A DNA stretch of 64,000 bases from the NCBI GenBank assembly GCA_027486835.1, contig JAIXOJ010000216.1:1-64000 (forward strand), written 5' to 3'. Below, piece after piece: positions 9,624-18,589 of this stretch (position 1 is its first letter; each line of letters starts with the position of its first letter). The notes below the pieces were generated by a model. It saw only the letters and a program-made list of their open reading frames with translations. It was not told the DNA's origin and searched no databases. Made by a program: the position numbers and the translations under genes. The stretch is from Chitinophagaceae bacterium. Its GTDB lineage: Bacteria > Bacteroidota > Bacteroidia > Chitinophagales > Chitinophagaceae.

Positions 9624-10019
9624 ATGAATTTTATACATTTGCATATGGAAAAGTCAGTTTCTAGTGGTTCATCAAATTTATTATATGATTTATCAAGGGT
9701 ACTTGTACCTGCTGAATATTTGGAATCCTTTGAAGTGGTTGAAGTCAAAGAAATAGCTAACGAATGGCGTATTGTTTTGCATGAGAAAGCATCCCTGATA
9801 CCTGTTTTTTTGGAGTCGAACCCCTTAACAGTTCTTGATGGTTTTTGTCGGCCTTTGAGCATTCTAAGTCATGCTTTTTCCTTAAAACCAGTGTTTTTAA
9901 TAGTGTACCGCCGCAGGTGGAAGTTGAGTAATACAGATAAGCATTACAGTAACGAGTATCAATTAACGAAGGACTCTGCCAGAATCACCCCAGCTTTGGC
10001 AGATTTTTTTAAAATCTAG
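9624..10019 (+). CDS. ISAon1-type transposase N-terminal protein
   Basis: 131 residues from the ATG at 9624, the first in-frame ATG inside the element. An earlier ATG at 9558 lies outside the left inverted repeat and is rejected. A later ATG at 9645 is also possible. It resembles the separate N-terminal region protein found before ISAon1-family transposases. The frame ends at 10019, just after a T7A4 run (10004-10014). The transposase frame is open through this run, so slippage could fuse the two products. Confidence 0.8.
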   Translation: MNFIHLHMEKSVSSGSSNLLYDLSRVLVPAEYLESFEVVEVKEIANEWRIVLHEKASLIPVFLESNPLTVLDGFCRPLSILSHAFSLKPVFLIVYRRRWKLSNTDKHYSNEYQLTKDSARITPALADFFKI

Positions 10020-10059
10020 GATAGAGCAACATCCCGGGAACATCAGTTTTGTTGCGTTC

Positions 10060-11043
10060 ATGTTCGCAGTAAAGCCCAAAACCCTGCACCATTGGTACAA
10101 ATCTCAATTGAGTGGTTATAAACAGTCGGTAAAGGCAGGTACATGGGGCGATAAAGCAATAAAGATATTGGATGAGCATACGGGTGAGATTTTGAAACAA
10201 AAAGCTGTTCCCATCGCCAAGCCGGAGAACATGGGCAGCCACATGGCCATAGATGAAAAACAGGTGGGCAAGAAGATGTACACACTGATAACGAACATCG
10301 AGACAGGTAAAATTGCCTTCATGGCACAAAGTATAAAGTCATCTGAAATAGCGCAAGCCATCCATGAATACTTAGGGGGGACACTAGGTGCCGTCAAATC
10401 AATGAGTTGCGATATGGCAGCATCTTTCATAAAGTTGTCCAAAGAAGTTTTTTTAAACGCCAATTTAGTAGTCGACAAGTTCCACGTTATCAAGCACCTG
10501 ATGGATGCCCTACAGCAAGTGCGCAGGGAACTAAAAACGGAATGCCTCAATAAGGAAACAAACGTTCCGAAAAAAGCAGGAGGGGTAAATAAAAGTGAGG
10601 AAGAACGAATGTGGACTGATGCAGAAATGTTGGAACGAAGTAGGTATGTTCTGGTAAAATCGGAGATAGAATGGGATGACGAAGAAAAGGAAATCATGGC
10701 GGATTTATTCAAAAAATATCCAGTTCTGAAGACGGCTTATTCCCTCACACAGGACTTGAGGAAGTGGTACGACAAATCAAACGTAGGTAAAAGAAAACAG
10801 GAGATGGAAAAAGAATTTGACGACTGGTGCGCGGCAGTCAATAAATCTGGAATCAACCCGTTCAAAGCCGTAAGGAAAATGATGGAGAAACACCTAGGGG
10901 ATATCCTAAACTACTTCTTAGAGGGAAAGACCAGTGCTAAGGCTGAAAATATGAATGGTAAAATACAACGCTTTTTGGCCAATAATTTTGGAATAATCGA
11001 TAGAGATTTCTTTTTATACAGGCTCGCAGGGTACTTCTCCTAG
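10060..11043 (+). CDS. ISL3-like DDE transposase
   Basis: 327 residues from ATG 10060. Catalytic residues likely include D65 in AIDEKQVG, the Asp of VVDKFHVIKH (near 140) and the Glu of AENMNGKIQ near the C-terminus, as in the ISL3 DDE fold. An N-terminal TLHHWYKSQL segment looks like the end of a DNA-binding region. The frame is open upstream to at least 10003 and overlaps the first reading frame in the +1 (or -2) phase at a T7A4 run, so the active form may be a frameshift fusion. The stop lies inside the right inverted repeat. Confidence 0.9.
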   Translation: MFAVKPKTLHHWYKSQLSGYKQSVKAGTWGDKAIKILDEHTGEILKQKAVPIAKPENMGSHMAIDEKQVGKKMYTLITNIETGKIAFMAQSIKSSEIAQAIHEYLGGTLGAVKSMSCDMAASFIKLSKEVFLNANLVVDKFHVIKHLMDALQQVRRELKTECLNKETNVPKKAGGVNKSEEERMWTDAEMLERSRYVLVKSEIEWDDEEKEIMADLFKKYPVLKTAYSLTQDLRKWYDKSNVGKRKQEMEKEFDDWCAAVNKSGINPFKAVRKMMEKHLGDILNYFLEGKTSAKAENMNGKIQRFLANNFGIIDRDFFLYRLAGYFS

Positions 11044-11085
11044 CACCTCAATAAAAGAATTAGCCTTTTTACGTGGCTACACCAA

Positions 11086-11280
11086 TTTTTCCAAAAATTC
11101 ATGTAACATTTCAAAAAATCTTTGAAACGTTTCAAAAAATTCGTGAAACGTTTCAAAAAATTCGTGAATCGTTTCAAATAAATCGTGAACCATTTCAAAT
11201 AAATAATGAACCGTTTCAAAAAAACAATGAACCGTTTCAAAAAAATCTTGAAACGTTTCAAAAAATCTTTGAAATGATTT
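11086..11280. repeat. 21-bp tandem array B
   Basis: Nine units of exactly 21 bp, typically CGTTTCAAAAAA, four variable bases, then TGAAA plus one variable base. Successive units create GTTTCA...TGAAAC dyads. Both strands have long open frames, explained by the 3n period. It lies between the insertion sequence and the MATE gene (177 bp before its ATG). Confidence 0.92.
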
Positions 11281-11461
11281 ACTAAACTAGTGATAGCAAT
11301 TACCAAAACCTCGATGAGGCTTTTATTCCACTTTATTAAACTCCTTTTAATGGGTAACAATTTGATTTTTAGGAGAAAGCGCGTCACTTTTATGCACGCG
11401 TGCTCATTGCTTATAAAATATATGACTCCCCCCCATAACCACTCCCCTATTTTTACTGCGC

Positions 11462-12802
11462 ATGAAAAATGAATTTAAAGCAACCGCTACCATCGCCATA
11501 CCGCTGATTTTGGGTAATCTTACCCAAGTGGCTTATGGGCTTATTGATACCTCGATGATTGGTGCTTTAGGTTACAAGCAATTAGCGGCTGCTTCTCTTG
11601 TAGTAAATATTTTGGCCATTCCCTTGGTGTTGGGTATTGGTCTTTCTATGGCCGTTACACCATTGGTGGCCATAGCCAATGGACAAAACAAACGCTTAAA
11701 ATCGGCTCATGTATTGTTTAACGGATGGGTGCTTAGCCTGCTTGTAGGCATTCTTTTAGCCGTAGGGGTACACGTTTTTTCCTTATTTATATTCCAATTG
11801 GGGCAAGAACAAGAAGTGGCCGCTTTGGCAAAAAACTATTTAATTATCATGGGCTATTCCTTAATACCCATGATGGTATTTTCTGCCTCCAAAAACTTTA
11901 CCGACGGGCTACAGTTTACCAAAACAGCCATGACATTATCGCTCGTGTCTCTCCCCTTGAACGCTTTTTTGTGTTGGTTGCTTATTTATGGTCACTGGGG
12001 TTTTCCGAGGATGGGGGTAGATGGTGCTGGTGTGGCCACTTTATTGTCCAGATTATTTTTAGCAGTGGCTATGATTGTGGTAATTCTGCGCCATAAAACA
12101 TTTGCGCCTTACTTGCAAAAAAGAGACAAAACATGGTTTTTAAAACGCACCACTTTTCGGGAAATGTTAGGCATTGGCATACCCAGTAGTCTGCAATACT
12201 GCATGGAAGCAGGGGCTTTTTCCGTTTCTGGGGTAATGGTAGGCTGGCTTGGCGCAGTGCCTCAAGCGGCACACCAAATTGCGCTCAATTGTGCCTCGGC
12301 TACTTTTATGGCCTCTTTGGGTTTCTCTATGGCTGGCTCAATACGCATTAGCGAAGCTTATGGTAAAAAAGATCCCATTGCCCTGTTGAAAATTGGCAAG
12401 AGTACTGCCCTTAGTGGATTGGTTTACGGCATCTTCTCTGCAATTTTATTAATCCTCTTTGGCAACTATCTTCCCCTAGCTTTTACCAACGACACCATCG
12501 TTGTAAAAGTGGCCGCCTCCTTACTTGTATTGGCCGCCATCTTTCAAATATCCGATGCCACACAGGCCATTGGAGTGGGGCTATGCAGGGGTGTGAGAGA
12601 TGTGGTAAAACCCACTATTTATGTAGCCATTGCCTATTGGGGCATCGGCATTCCCGTGGGTTATTGGTTGGCTTTTCACCAGCAAATGGGGGTAGAAGGC
12701 ATTTGGATTGGCTTTGTTGTCGGGCTTTCTTTTTCAGCCATTTTATTAAACTATCGTTTTTTTAAAAACATACCATTGGTACAACAAGGGTTTTCTGCAT
12801 AA
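11462..12802 (+). CDS. MATE family efflux transporter
   Basis: 446-residue integral membrane protein with the 12-helix MATE layout in two six-helix halves. The N-terminal IPLILGNLTQVAYGLIDTSM matches the conserved first helix of the NorM/DinF-like families. It exports cationic or other small compounds in exchange for Na+ or H+; the substrate cannot be predicted. A single-gene unit, with the promoter probably in the 177 bp after array B. Confidence 0.95.
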   Translation: MKNEFKATATIAIPLILGNLTQVAYGLIDTSMIGALGYKQLAAASLVVNILAIPLVLGIGLSMAVTPLVAIANGQNKRLKSAHVLFNGWVLSLLVGILLAVGVHVFSLFIFQLGQEQEVAALAKNYLIIMGYSLIPMMVFSASKNFTDGLQFTKTAMTLSLVSLPLNAFLCWLLIYGHWGFPRMGVDGAGVATLLSRLFLAVAMIVVILRHKTFAPYLQKRDKTWFLKRTTFREMLGIGIPSSLQYCMEAGAFSVSGVMVGWLGAVPQAAHQIALNCASATFMASLGFSMAGSIRISEAYGKKDPIALLKIGKSTALSGLVYGIFSAILLILFGNYLPLAFTNDTIVVKVAASLLVLAAIFQISDATQAIGVGLCRGVRDVVKPTIYVAIAYWGIGIPVGYWLAFHQQMGVEGIWIGFVVGLSFSAILLNYRFFKNIPLVQQGFSA

Positions 12803-13011
12803 TGTATTATGCTTAGTCTGTGGCTTTTAATTACGGGCTATTTCATCAACTTATCTCATTTTCACACTACAGTATAAGCAAAAGGATAATAGAAAATACA
12901 ACAGCTTTTACAAAAGGGATGTATTGGTACAAATCAATCTAAATGACCCGTTTTTTAAAAGAAAAGAAATTTATAGCGGCTTATCTATTATTTTCGCCGC
13001 CCTTTAATGGA

Positions 13012-13083
13012 GGTCTCATAGTTCAATGGATAGAATAGAAGTTTCCTAAACTTTAGATACAGGTTCGATTCCTGTTGAGACCA
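13012..13083 (+). tRNA. tRNA-Arg (anticodon CCT)
   Basis: 72-nt cloverleaf. The acceptor stem GGTCTCA pairs with TGAGACC, followed by discriminator A and no encoded CCA. The anticodon stem GAAGT/ACTTT encloses loop TTCCTAA, anticodon CCT. The T arm contains GGTTCGATTCC. It reads AGG codons. No partial copy of its 3' end was noticed elsewhere in the window. Confidence 0.96.
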
Positions 13084-13088
13084 CAAAC

Positions 13089-13139
13089 AAAAAAGCAAGG
13101 TTTGCTGGATATATTTCTCTAGCAAACCTTGCTTTTTTT
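13089..13139 (+). terminator. Terminator after tRNA-Arg
   Basis: AAAAAAGCAAGGTTTGCT pairs with AGCAAACCTTGCTTTTTT across a 14-base loop and is followed by T. It starts 6 bp after the tRNA 3' end and can also stop transcription arriving from the minus-strand operon. Confidence 0.9.
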
Positions 13140-13212
13140 ATGCCTATAATGTACCCGTTATTAATCAATAAATACCCATAGTGAAAGCTCGATTTACTAT
13201 TCGCCTATACGC

Positions 13213-14112
13213 TCAATTGCAAGAGCGCATTAAAAACAGTAGCTTAATGATTAATAATATTATCCAAAAGAAATTTTTGAAACTAATTTCTTCGGAGGAT
13301 TTAAATGAATAGTCAGACTCTATAAGGTATAGCCCTTTTAGTCTTACAATATGGTCTTTCAAGTCTTGGGGTAGATTGTTCAATTCTATTAGCTTACCGA
13401 CAATGGCAGCGCAATCGCTTTTACTAGTGTTTCGAATTTTGATAGAGGTATTAATCAACCCTATCACCATATCTGTTTTTAGTTGGTATAAATCATCGGG
13501 CAGCATATTAAACATCCTATCCCAACTTTCGTATATCCAAGGGTGTAGCTGGGTGCTGAATAATTTTACATTGTCATTGTTCAGATTGGCGAAAAGTTTC
13601 AATGCTTCTTCCAAAAAGATTTTGATGGGTTTGAACGCTTCTTCTCTATCCCCCCCTTTTAAGAAGTCTTCAAATGCTAATAATTCTGACAGTTTGATTA
13701 AGGCATAATTTCCTGGTTTTAATAAACTTCTGCTGCAAATAGCAAAGGAGGTTTTAAAATAGCTAGAAAAGAACATGTCAAAATGAGGGTCGTTTTCAAA
13801 CTGTCTGAATTCCTGCACTATTAGAAAAGAGGTATCCGTCACTTCGTTTTTTTCTAACAATTGCAGAATGCCCTTGCTGTTCCAAAGCTTGATATGGTAG
13901 GGCAGCCGTGCAGCAAAGTCGCTTCGCTCTATTTCTTCTAATACATCCTGCTTGCTGTAGCTAAATTCATTTATTTGAATAAAGCCATCAGTGCTGTGGC
14001 TAAAGCCTATAAGTAATAGTTTCTTTAGCCGTTGAAAATCTATTTCGCCTGAGTAATCGAATCCGCAGTCTTCTATCAGGCGTACGATGGAGATATATTG
14101 TGTATTAGCCAA
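13213..14112 (-). CDS. Membrane-anchored protein of the Hsp70 operon
   Basis: 299 residues, family not recognised. An N-terminal alpha/beta region (about 1-105, including DFAARLPYHIKLWNSKG) is followed by a helical region. Residues about 279-295 (FFWIILLIIKLLFLM) form a single C-terminal hydrophobic segment followed by RSCN, so the protein is probably tail-anchored with its bulk in the cytosol. There is no signal peptide and no J-domain HPD motif. Its start overlaps the end of the Hsp70 gene by 8 bp, which implies translational coupling. It may recruit the Hsp70 to the membrane; that role is inferred only from context. Confidence 0.75.
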   Translation of the reverse strand: MANTQYISIVRLIEDCGFDYSGEIDFQRLKKLLLIGFSHSTDGFIQINEFSYSKQDVLEEIERSDFAARLPYHIKLWNSKGILQLLEKNEVTDTSFLIVQEFRQFENDPHFDMFFSSYFKTSFAICSRSLLKPGNYALIKLSELLAFEDFLKGGDREEAFKPIKIFLEEALKLFANLNNDNVKLFSTQLHPWIYESWDRMFNMLPDDLYQLKTDMVIGLINTSIKIRNTSKSDCAAIVGKLIELNNLPQDLKDHIVRLKGLYLIESDYSFKSSEEISFKNFFWIILLIIKLLFLMRSCN

Positions 14113-16642
14113 TGCCGGTTCCTTTAAAATAATCGTTATTGTTTTCTCTTGCTATATTCAATAATGAGGAAATGCTGAATACATGCCTCCTGAATTCAAA
14201 ATAGCGTTGATTTTCTAAAGCCGTATCTGCCATTTTAAAGAGGGCTCTTGCCGCATTCGCATCTTTATAATAAGCGGAATCCAATGCTTTAAATTCTACG
14301 AATCGGGTTATCAAAAAGCTGGTGGTGTTGGACAGAGCCTGCCAATGCAAATCGTCAAGTTGCTTTATTTTATTTTCCACCACAGAAATGCTTTTTGAAT
14401 TTAAGACACTTGATTCGGTTTGTTCAATCTTACGCAATACTTTATTCAGTTCCTCCTTTTCAAAGTCTGCTTGGTTGATGGTATGTACTATGTTTTCCTT
14501 CAAGTAAAAATAGTTTTCTATCAACTGCGCCATTCTTTCATTACCCCCCAGCCGATCATATTCCCTAGAAATCCGGGTAATTTTTTCGGCCAAAATGTAT
14601 TTTTCATCAGATTTGTCTTGGGGTTTCAAGGCAAATAGTTTTTCTCTTAACGCCCGCAGACCATCGAGCACCGATGCGGCTTTAATTTCCCAAATCTCAT
14701 CACTATTCTGTTGAAACTCCCTGATGGTACCCACCAATTCGTTTTCTAATTGTAGGTACTGCTCCTTTATCCTATCTAAGTCAATTATTTTTTCTGAAAT
14801 GGCAAAGACATTTTTAAACTCCTGCTGGGTCATTACCAAAAAAACTTGTGTGTGCAACACCCTTGAATCGGTCAGGTGAATTTGAATTTCAATATCAGAT
14901 CCTTTAATTAAATCTGTCTGCAAATCTTTTCCCGAAACGGTGATACATCCAATGGTCAAATTAGAAGAAGGTCTGGCGTCACCGTCTCCCTCCATTATGT
15001 TAATAGTAATGGCATCATCGCTTCCCTTTTTGATGGTTTTTGAAATTTCTCTGTAAAGGGTTCTTTTTTGAGGCAATAAGGAGTTTCGTTGGAAAATAGT
15101 TTCCAGCTTAGTGGTATTGTTGGCCACATCGTCTACTTCAATTGATATGTCGTGCGGAAGTGGTTGGCCATCAATGTTGTATATGCCTTGTGTAATGGTT
15201 ATCTCTTTTTTTAAAGTGGTAATTTCTTGTCCAGCGGCATCATAAATCTGCAAGAAAAATTTGTTTTCCATACCAGTCAGTAACGGGAGAAATTCAGATT
15301 TCTTGGCACGAACTGGCATCAAACCAGTATCAAAACCACCATCGGTACGCACTATCCGGTAAGTTTTCTTTTCTAACTGACCTGAACATGCAATCATCAA
15401 AACCTCCTCTTTGTCTTTGGTGGAATGCGCATGTTTTAGCTCCACTTCAATGTCTGTAGGCTCATAAGCAATGCTAGTGAGCAACTCATTCACCCGCTGT
15501 TGTTCTTCCGCCGAAATTCCCGCGGGTACTATAGGTGTAAATTGCTTATTGGCAGCATAATAAGCCGCCCCAACGGCCACGCAAGTGGTGGGGTCTACAG
15601 CATAGTTCAGCGGGATACCTGTTTGCAATTGTAGCTGCTCGCGCACCTGTGGCAAAAAAGTACTTCCGCCTACCAGAATAATTTCATTGATGTCTGTAGG
15701 TTTTAGTTGCTTATTTTCCAGTATGTTGTTCAATAAAAGAATGGTTTCGTTAACGAGTGGTAGAAAGATGGTATCTAAATCACCTCTAGAAATCGGTATT
15801 GCAAAATCGTATCGCTTACCATTTAGTTCTGCAGCAAAATCAATGGAGGTAGATGGATAGCTAGACAGTTCTTTCTTAGCTTCTTCGGCATAATACATTA
15901 CTTCATAAAACAGCTTTTCATACATGCCATGTTTAACCCTAAACTGTTCTTCAAAGTCTGCAATACCTGTTTGACGAATGATTTCTGGGACCACTATTTT
16001 GTCTATGATGGCAAAATCAAAATCTAACCCACCTAGAAAATTATTGCCTTCATGATTGATTATTTTTAATTCATCGCCTTTATTCTCAACCAAAGCCACA
16101 TCAAATGTGCCGCCACCAAGGTCGTACACCAACCAATAGCCTTCTTTCTTTGCTGTTATTTCGCCATTATTAAAGAATGCAAGACAAGCTGCAATGGGTT
16201 CCTGGAGTAATACTACCTCTTGAAAACCAGCTTGCTGTCCTGCTCTTAAGGTGGCATTGCTTTGCATACTATCAAAAGAAGCAGGTACGGTTATAACGGT
16301 GGCCAAAGGCTGGTCTTGCGGGGGGAGGAATTTTTTCAACTCCCTTAGTACCAATGTTGATAATTCTACAGGTGTAACATTGTCGTCGATATTCACCACA
16401 TAGTATTTTTCATCTGTCCCCATCTTCCGCTTAAACCCAGAGAAAACATTTACTGCATCTTTGGTTAGGTAATCTCTTGCTTTATCTCCAATCATAATAC
16501 GCTCAGGCCGGTAAGCTACCACAGAGGCTAATGTTTCTTTCTGCCCTATTGGATTCTTATACACTTGTACTTTTCCTTGGCTATACTTTGCAATGAGCGA
16601 GTTAGTGGTGCCGAGGTCTATACCAAAATTGAAGGGTTGCAT
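14105..16642 (-). CDS. Divergent Hsp70/DnaK family protein
   Basis: 845 residues against about 640 for DnaK. The actin-like nucleotide-binding domain (about 5-370) has all ATPase motifs: GIDLGTTNS at 7-15, VYDLGGGTFDV near 172-182, and LVGGSTFLPQV near 323. A beta-rich region follows (about 375-600) in the position of the substrate-binding domain. The C-terminal 190 residues are predicted helical and longer than the DnaK lid, with no DnaK-type EEVD-like tail. It lacks adjacent dnaJ or grpE, so it is a specialised Hsp70 rather than the housekeeping DnaK. It is the middle gene of a three-gene operon (16 bp gap upstream, 8 bp overlap downstream). Confidence 0.93.
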   Translation of the reverse strand: MQPFNFGIDLGTTNSLIAKYSQGKVQVYKNPIGQKETLASVVAYRPERIMIGDKARDYLTKDAVNVFSGFKRKMGTDEKYYVVNIDDNVTPVELSTLVLRELKKFLPPQDQPLATVITVPASFDSMQSNATLRAGQQAGFQEVVLLQEPIAACLAFFNNGEITAKKEGYWLVYDLGGGTFDVALVENKGDELKIINHEGNNFLGGLDFDFAIIDKIVVPEIIRQTGIADFEEQFRVKHGMYEKLFYEVMYYAEEAKKELSSYPSTSIDFAAELNGKRYDFAIPISRGDLDTIFLPLVNETILLLNNILENKQLKPTDINEIILVGGSTFLPQVREQLQLQTGIPLNYAVDPTTCVAVGAAYYAANKQFTPIVPAGISAEEQQRVNELLTSIAYEPTDIEVELKHAHSTKDKEEVLMIACSGQLEKKTYRIVRTDGGFDTGLMPVRAKKSEFLPLLTGMENKFFLQIYDAAGQEITTLKKEITITQGIYNIDGQPLPHDISIEVDDVANNTTKLETIFQRNSLLPQKRTLYREISKTIKKGSDDAITINIMEGDGDARPSSNLTIGCITVSGKDLQTDLIKGSDIEIQIHLTDSRVLHTQVFLVMTQQEFKNVFAISEKIIDLDRIKEQYLQLENELVGTIREFQQNSDEIWEIKAASVLDGLRALREKLFALKPQDKSDEKYILAEKITRISREYDRLGGNERMAQLIENYFYLKENIVHTINQADFEKEELNKVLRKIEQTESSVLNSKSISVVENKIKQLDDLHWQALSNTTSFLITRFVEFKALDSAYYKDANAARALFKMADTALENQRYFEFRRHVFSISSLLNIARENNNDYFKGTGIG

Positions 16643-16658
16643 ACGTTGTTGTTTATTA

Positions 16659-16967
16659 CTATTCTACAATCACTACCGCTTTCTGTATTAAATGCAGTCC
16701 AGTTTCATTTTTTTGGTAAATAATAGGTTTTAAGGTCTTGGTAATGCGCATTTTGTTAGCAATTCTTCCCACAATATTAGCCTCACAATCGGTTCTAGAT
16801 TCCGAATAAGATTCTCCTGTGGGATCATGTATCACGAAGTTTTCTTCCTCAAAAATGTTATTGACCCTATTAAAGTTCCTTTCAAACATGGATTCTTTAT
16901 CCATGTCGGCTATTTTGCTCTTTATCTCAAAAAATTGATTGACTAATTTGACTAGATTATTCGTCAT
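16659..16967 (-). CDS. Small first gene of the Hsp70 operon
   Basis: 102 residues, family not recognised. Residues 1-45 look helical (LVKLVNQFFEIKSKIADMDK). The rest looks beta-rich and ends VVIVE. It sits 16 bp before the Hsp70 gene and must be cotranscribed with it. Its size, helix-then-beta order and position would fit a nucleotide-exchange or co-chaperone factor, but no GrpE signature is visible, so this is only a suggestion. Array C lies about 190 bp upstream. Confidence 0.65.
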   Translation of the reverse strand: MTNNLVKLVNQFFEIKSKIADMDKESMFERNFNRVNNIFEEENFVIHDPTGESYSESRTDCEANIVGRIANKMRITKTLKPIIYQKNETGLHLIQKAVVIVE

Positions 16968-17157
16968 TATAAAAAAATTTACATCGGGATTAAATGTAGC
17001 CCGTTAGGCAATAGAAGCATTATAAATATACCTTAAAGTTATTCCTCTTCCCTTCTTAGTCATCAAAATCATGCTCCAAGTAAATTCAAATATCTACCTC
17101 CCTATTTAATTTTCTTTGAAGTTTGTTTTAAGTGAAATGCGCTTAGAAACTCGTTTT

Positions 17158-17346
17158 TGGAGTACTTCCGAAGTCAGTCGTAGCTCTACAGAAGCTAGCC
17201 GTAGAGCTACAGAAGTTGGCTGTAGCTCTACAGAAGTTAGTTGTAGGGCTACCGAAGCTAACTGAAGCGATAAGGGAGTCAGCTGTAGAGCTACAGAATC
17301 TAACTGTAGAGCTACGGAAGCCAGTTGTAGCGCTATAGAATTGCCA
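17158..17346. repeat. 21-bp tandem array C
   Basis: Nine units of exactly 21 bp, typically TGTAGAGCTACAGAAG followed by five variable bases. Each unit carries the dyad TGTAG-NN-CTACA. It begins about 190 bp upstream of the Hsp70 operon and ends 3 bp from the truncated DinB gene. Confidence 0.92.
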
Positions 17347-17349
17347 AAA

Positions 17350-17598
17350 TCATTGAACCCAAGTGCTTATATCTTCAAACCTACCTTGCCATAAAGGTTC
17401 AAGATCAATTAGGTGTCCAACATTTTCTTTGATTGACCAAGTATCATCAATTCTCTCTGTCAATAAGGTGGAATTTATTCCTTTGAATTTATCTTCAAGT
17501 CTTAAAGGGGTACCTGAAAGCCTTTCAAGAATAGAAGGGAAAATATTTTGATCTAAGGCAAAATCAAATTTTCTGTTGAACCATTTTATCTGTTGCAT
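17350..17598 (-). pseudogene. DinB-family protein, 5' fragment
   Basis: 82 residues against about 150-170 for the DinB superfamily of four-helix metal-binding proteins. The segment WSIKENVGHLIDLEPLWQGR matches the region around the first metal-ligand histidine. The frame stops right where array C begins, and no continuation is seen beyond the array, so the 3' half appears to be lost or replaced. It might still be translated as a short protein. Confidence 0.7.
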
Positions 17599-17654
17599 AA
17601 TTGTCCCATCCTGCGCTTATTCTTGGTTATGCAGCTAATTTCTTAATCATAGCA

Positions 17655-18317
17655 TTAAGATTGCTTAGATGTTATTTCATTTACCACCTCTTGCAGTCTT
17701 GCATAAACAGTATCGTAGTTAGCATACCCTCTTGCCAAGAGGTAAAACTTAGTTTCTCCTGTTTGTAATAGAAGGGTGGGAAACCCTGTTACCTGTAGTT
17801 GTTTACAAAGCTGAAATTCATAGTATGCTTTTTCTAGGTAGAGCGGGTCGCTCAATTTGGTAATAAAAAGCGCATCATCCATACCATATTTATCTGCGAG
17901 ATGCCGATAAGATTCATTATCAGTAAGATCCCTTCCTTCAAAAAAATGGGCATATTGTAAGTCAGCGACGAATTCTACCTGTTTTTCTGGCGCGTGTTCT
18001 TTAATGATGCACATTGCAACCGCCGGCTTTTCACTATTTGGAAACCAATCTGTATCGCTTGGGTTTTCTAAATGCCATAGGTATTCTTTTCCAAATACCA
18101 CCCCTGTGGTAGTTTCCACATTTTTATAAGCACCTAAAATGTACTCGGAAGTAGCACTAATATGGGTTGGTTTTTCAGGCAGCACCATACCCCCAGACAA
18201 CACTTCAATTTGCATGTGGAGGCCAAATTTTTCATCCAACTCCCGCATTACACTACTAAATCCGTAACACCATCCACAATATGCATCGTAACAATAAATC
18301 AAAATAGGACTAAACAT
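17655..18317 (-). CDS. DsbA-family thioredoxin-like oxidoreductase
   Basis: 220 residues from the ATG at 18317, chosen because MFSPILIYCYDAYCGWC gives the usual N-terminus; an ATG 39 bp earlier is less likely. The redox motif is C14-GW-C17. An inserted helical domain and the later TGFPTLLLQ cis-proline loop fit the DsbA/FrnE-like fold. There is no signal peptide, so it is probably cytosolic. Substrate unknown. Confidence 0.9.
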   Translation of the reverse strand: MFSPILIYCYDAYCGWCYGFSSVMRELDEKFGLHMQIEVLSGGMVLPEKPTHISATSEYILGAYKNVETTTGVVFGKEYLWHLENPSDTDWFPNSEKPAVAMCIIKEHAPEKQVEFVADLQYAHFFEGRDLTDNESYRHLADKYGMDDALFITKLSDPLYLEKAYYEFQLCKQLQVTGFPTLLLQTGETKFYLLARGYANYDTVYARLQEVVNEITSKQS

Positions 18318-18589
18318 TTGGCAAAAATGTGGTTTTCTGTGGCAATGTACTATCAAGGTCTTACAAATAATTCAATTCAGAATATGCAAATGCGGAATAA
18401 ACTCCACTAAAAAATAAGTCCTAGTACCATTTATTCCATAGCCAAACTGTGGCAGATTTGGATTCTTGTTCTAATCAAGAAAATTATTTTGATGCTTTAT
18501 TGCTTTATTATTGCTACGCATTAATGTTGTACTTACCGTGAATAAATCTGCTAAAAGAGCCAGTTAAATTAACCCCCGCAATTGTTACC

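Larger units (their letters stand above)
9593..11065 (+). mobile_element. Complete ISL3-like (ISAon1-type) insertion sequence
   Basis: 1473-bp element with perfect 27-bp terminal inverted repeats: the left end (9593-9619) begins GGCTAATTCTTTTATTGAGG and the right end (11039-11065) is its exact complement. The 8-bp sequence TTTTTACG sits directly outside both ends (9585-9592 and 11066-11073) as a target-site duplication, which fits ISL3-type transposition. It carries two transposase reading frames. Perfect ends and an intact duplication suggest recent insertion. The right end lies 20 bp from the start of a 21-bp repeat array. Confidence 0.95.

Noticed and set aside
11040-11387. Heptad-repeat proteins on both strands over array B
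   Set aside because: Both strands are open because of the 21-bp period. The repeat substitutions show no codon-position bias.
13012-17346. Genomic island integrated at tRNA-Arg
   Set aside because: No integrase and no direct repeat of the tRNA 3' end was noticed, so integration at the tRNA is unsupported.
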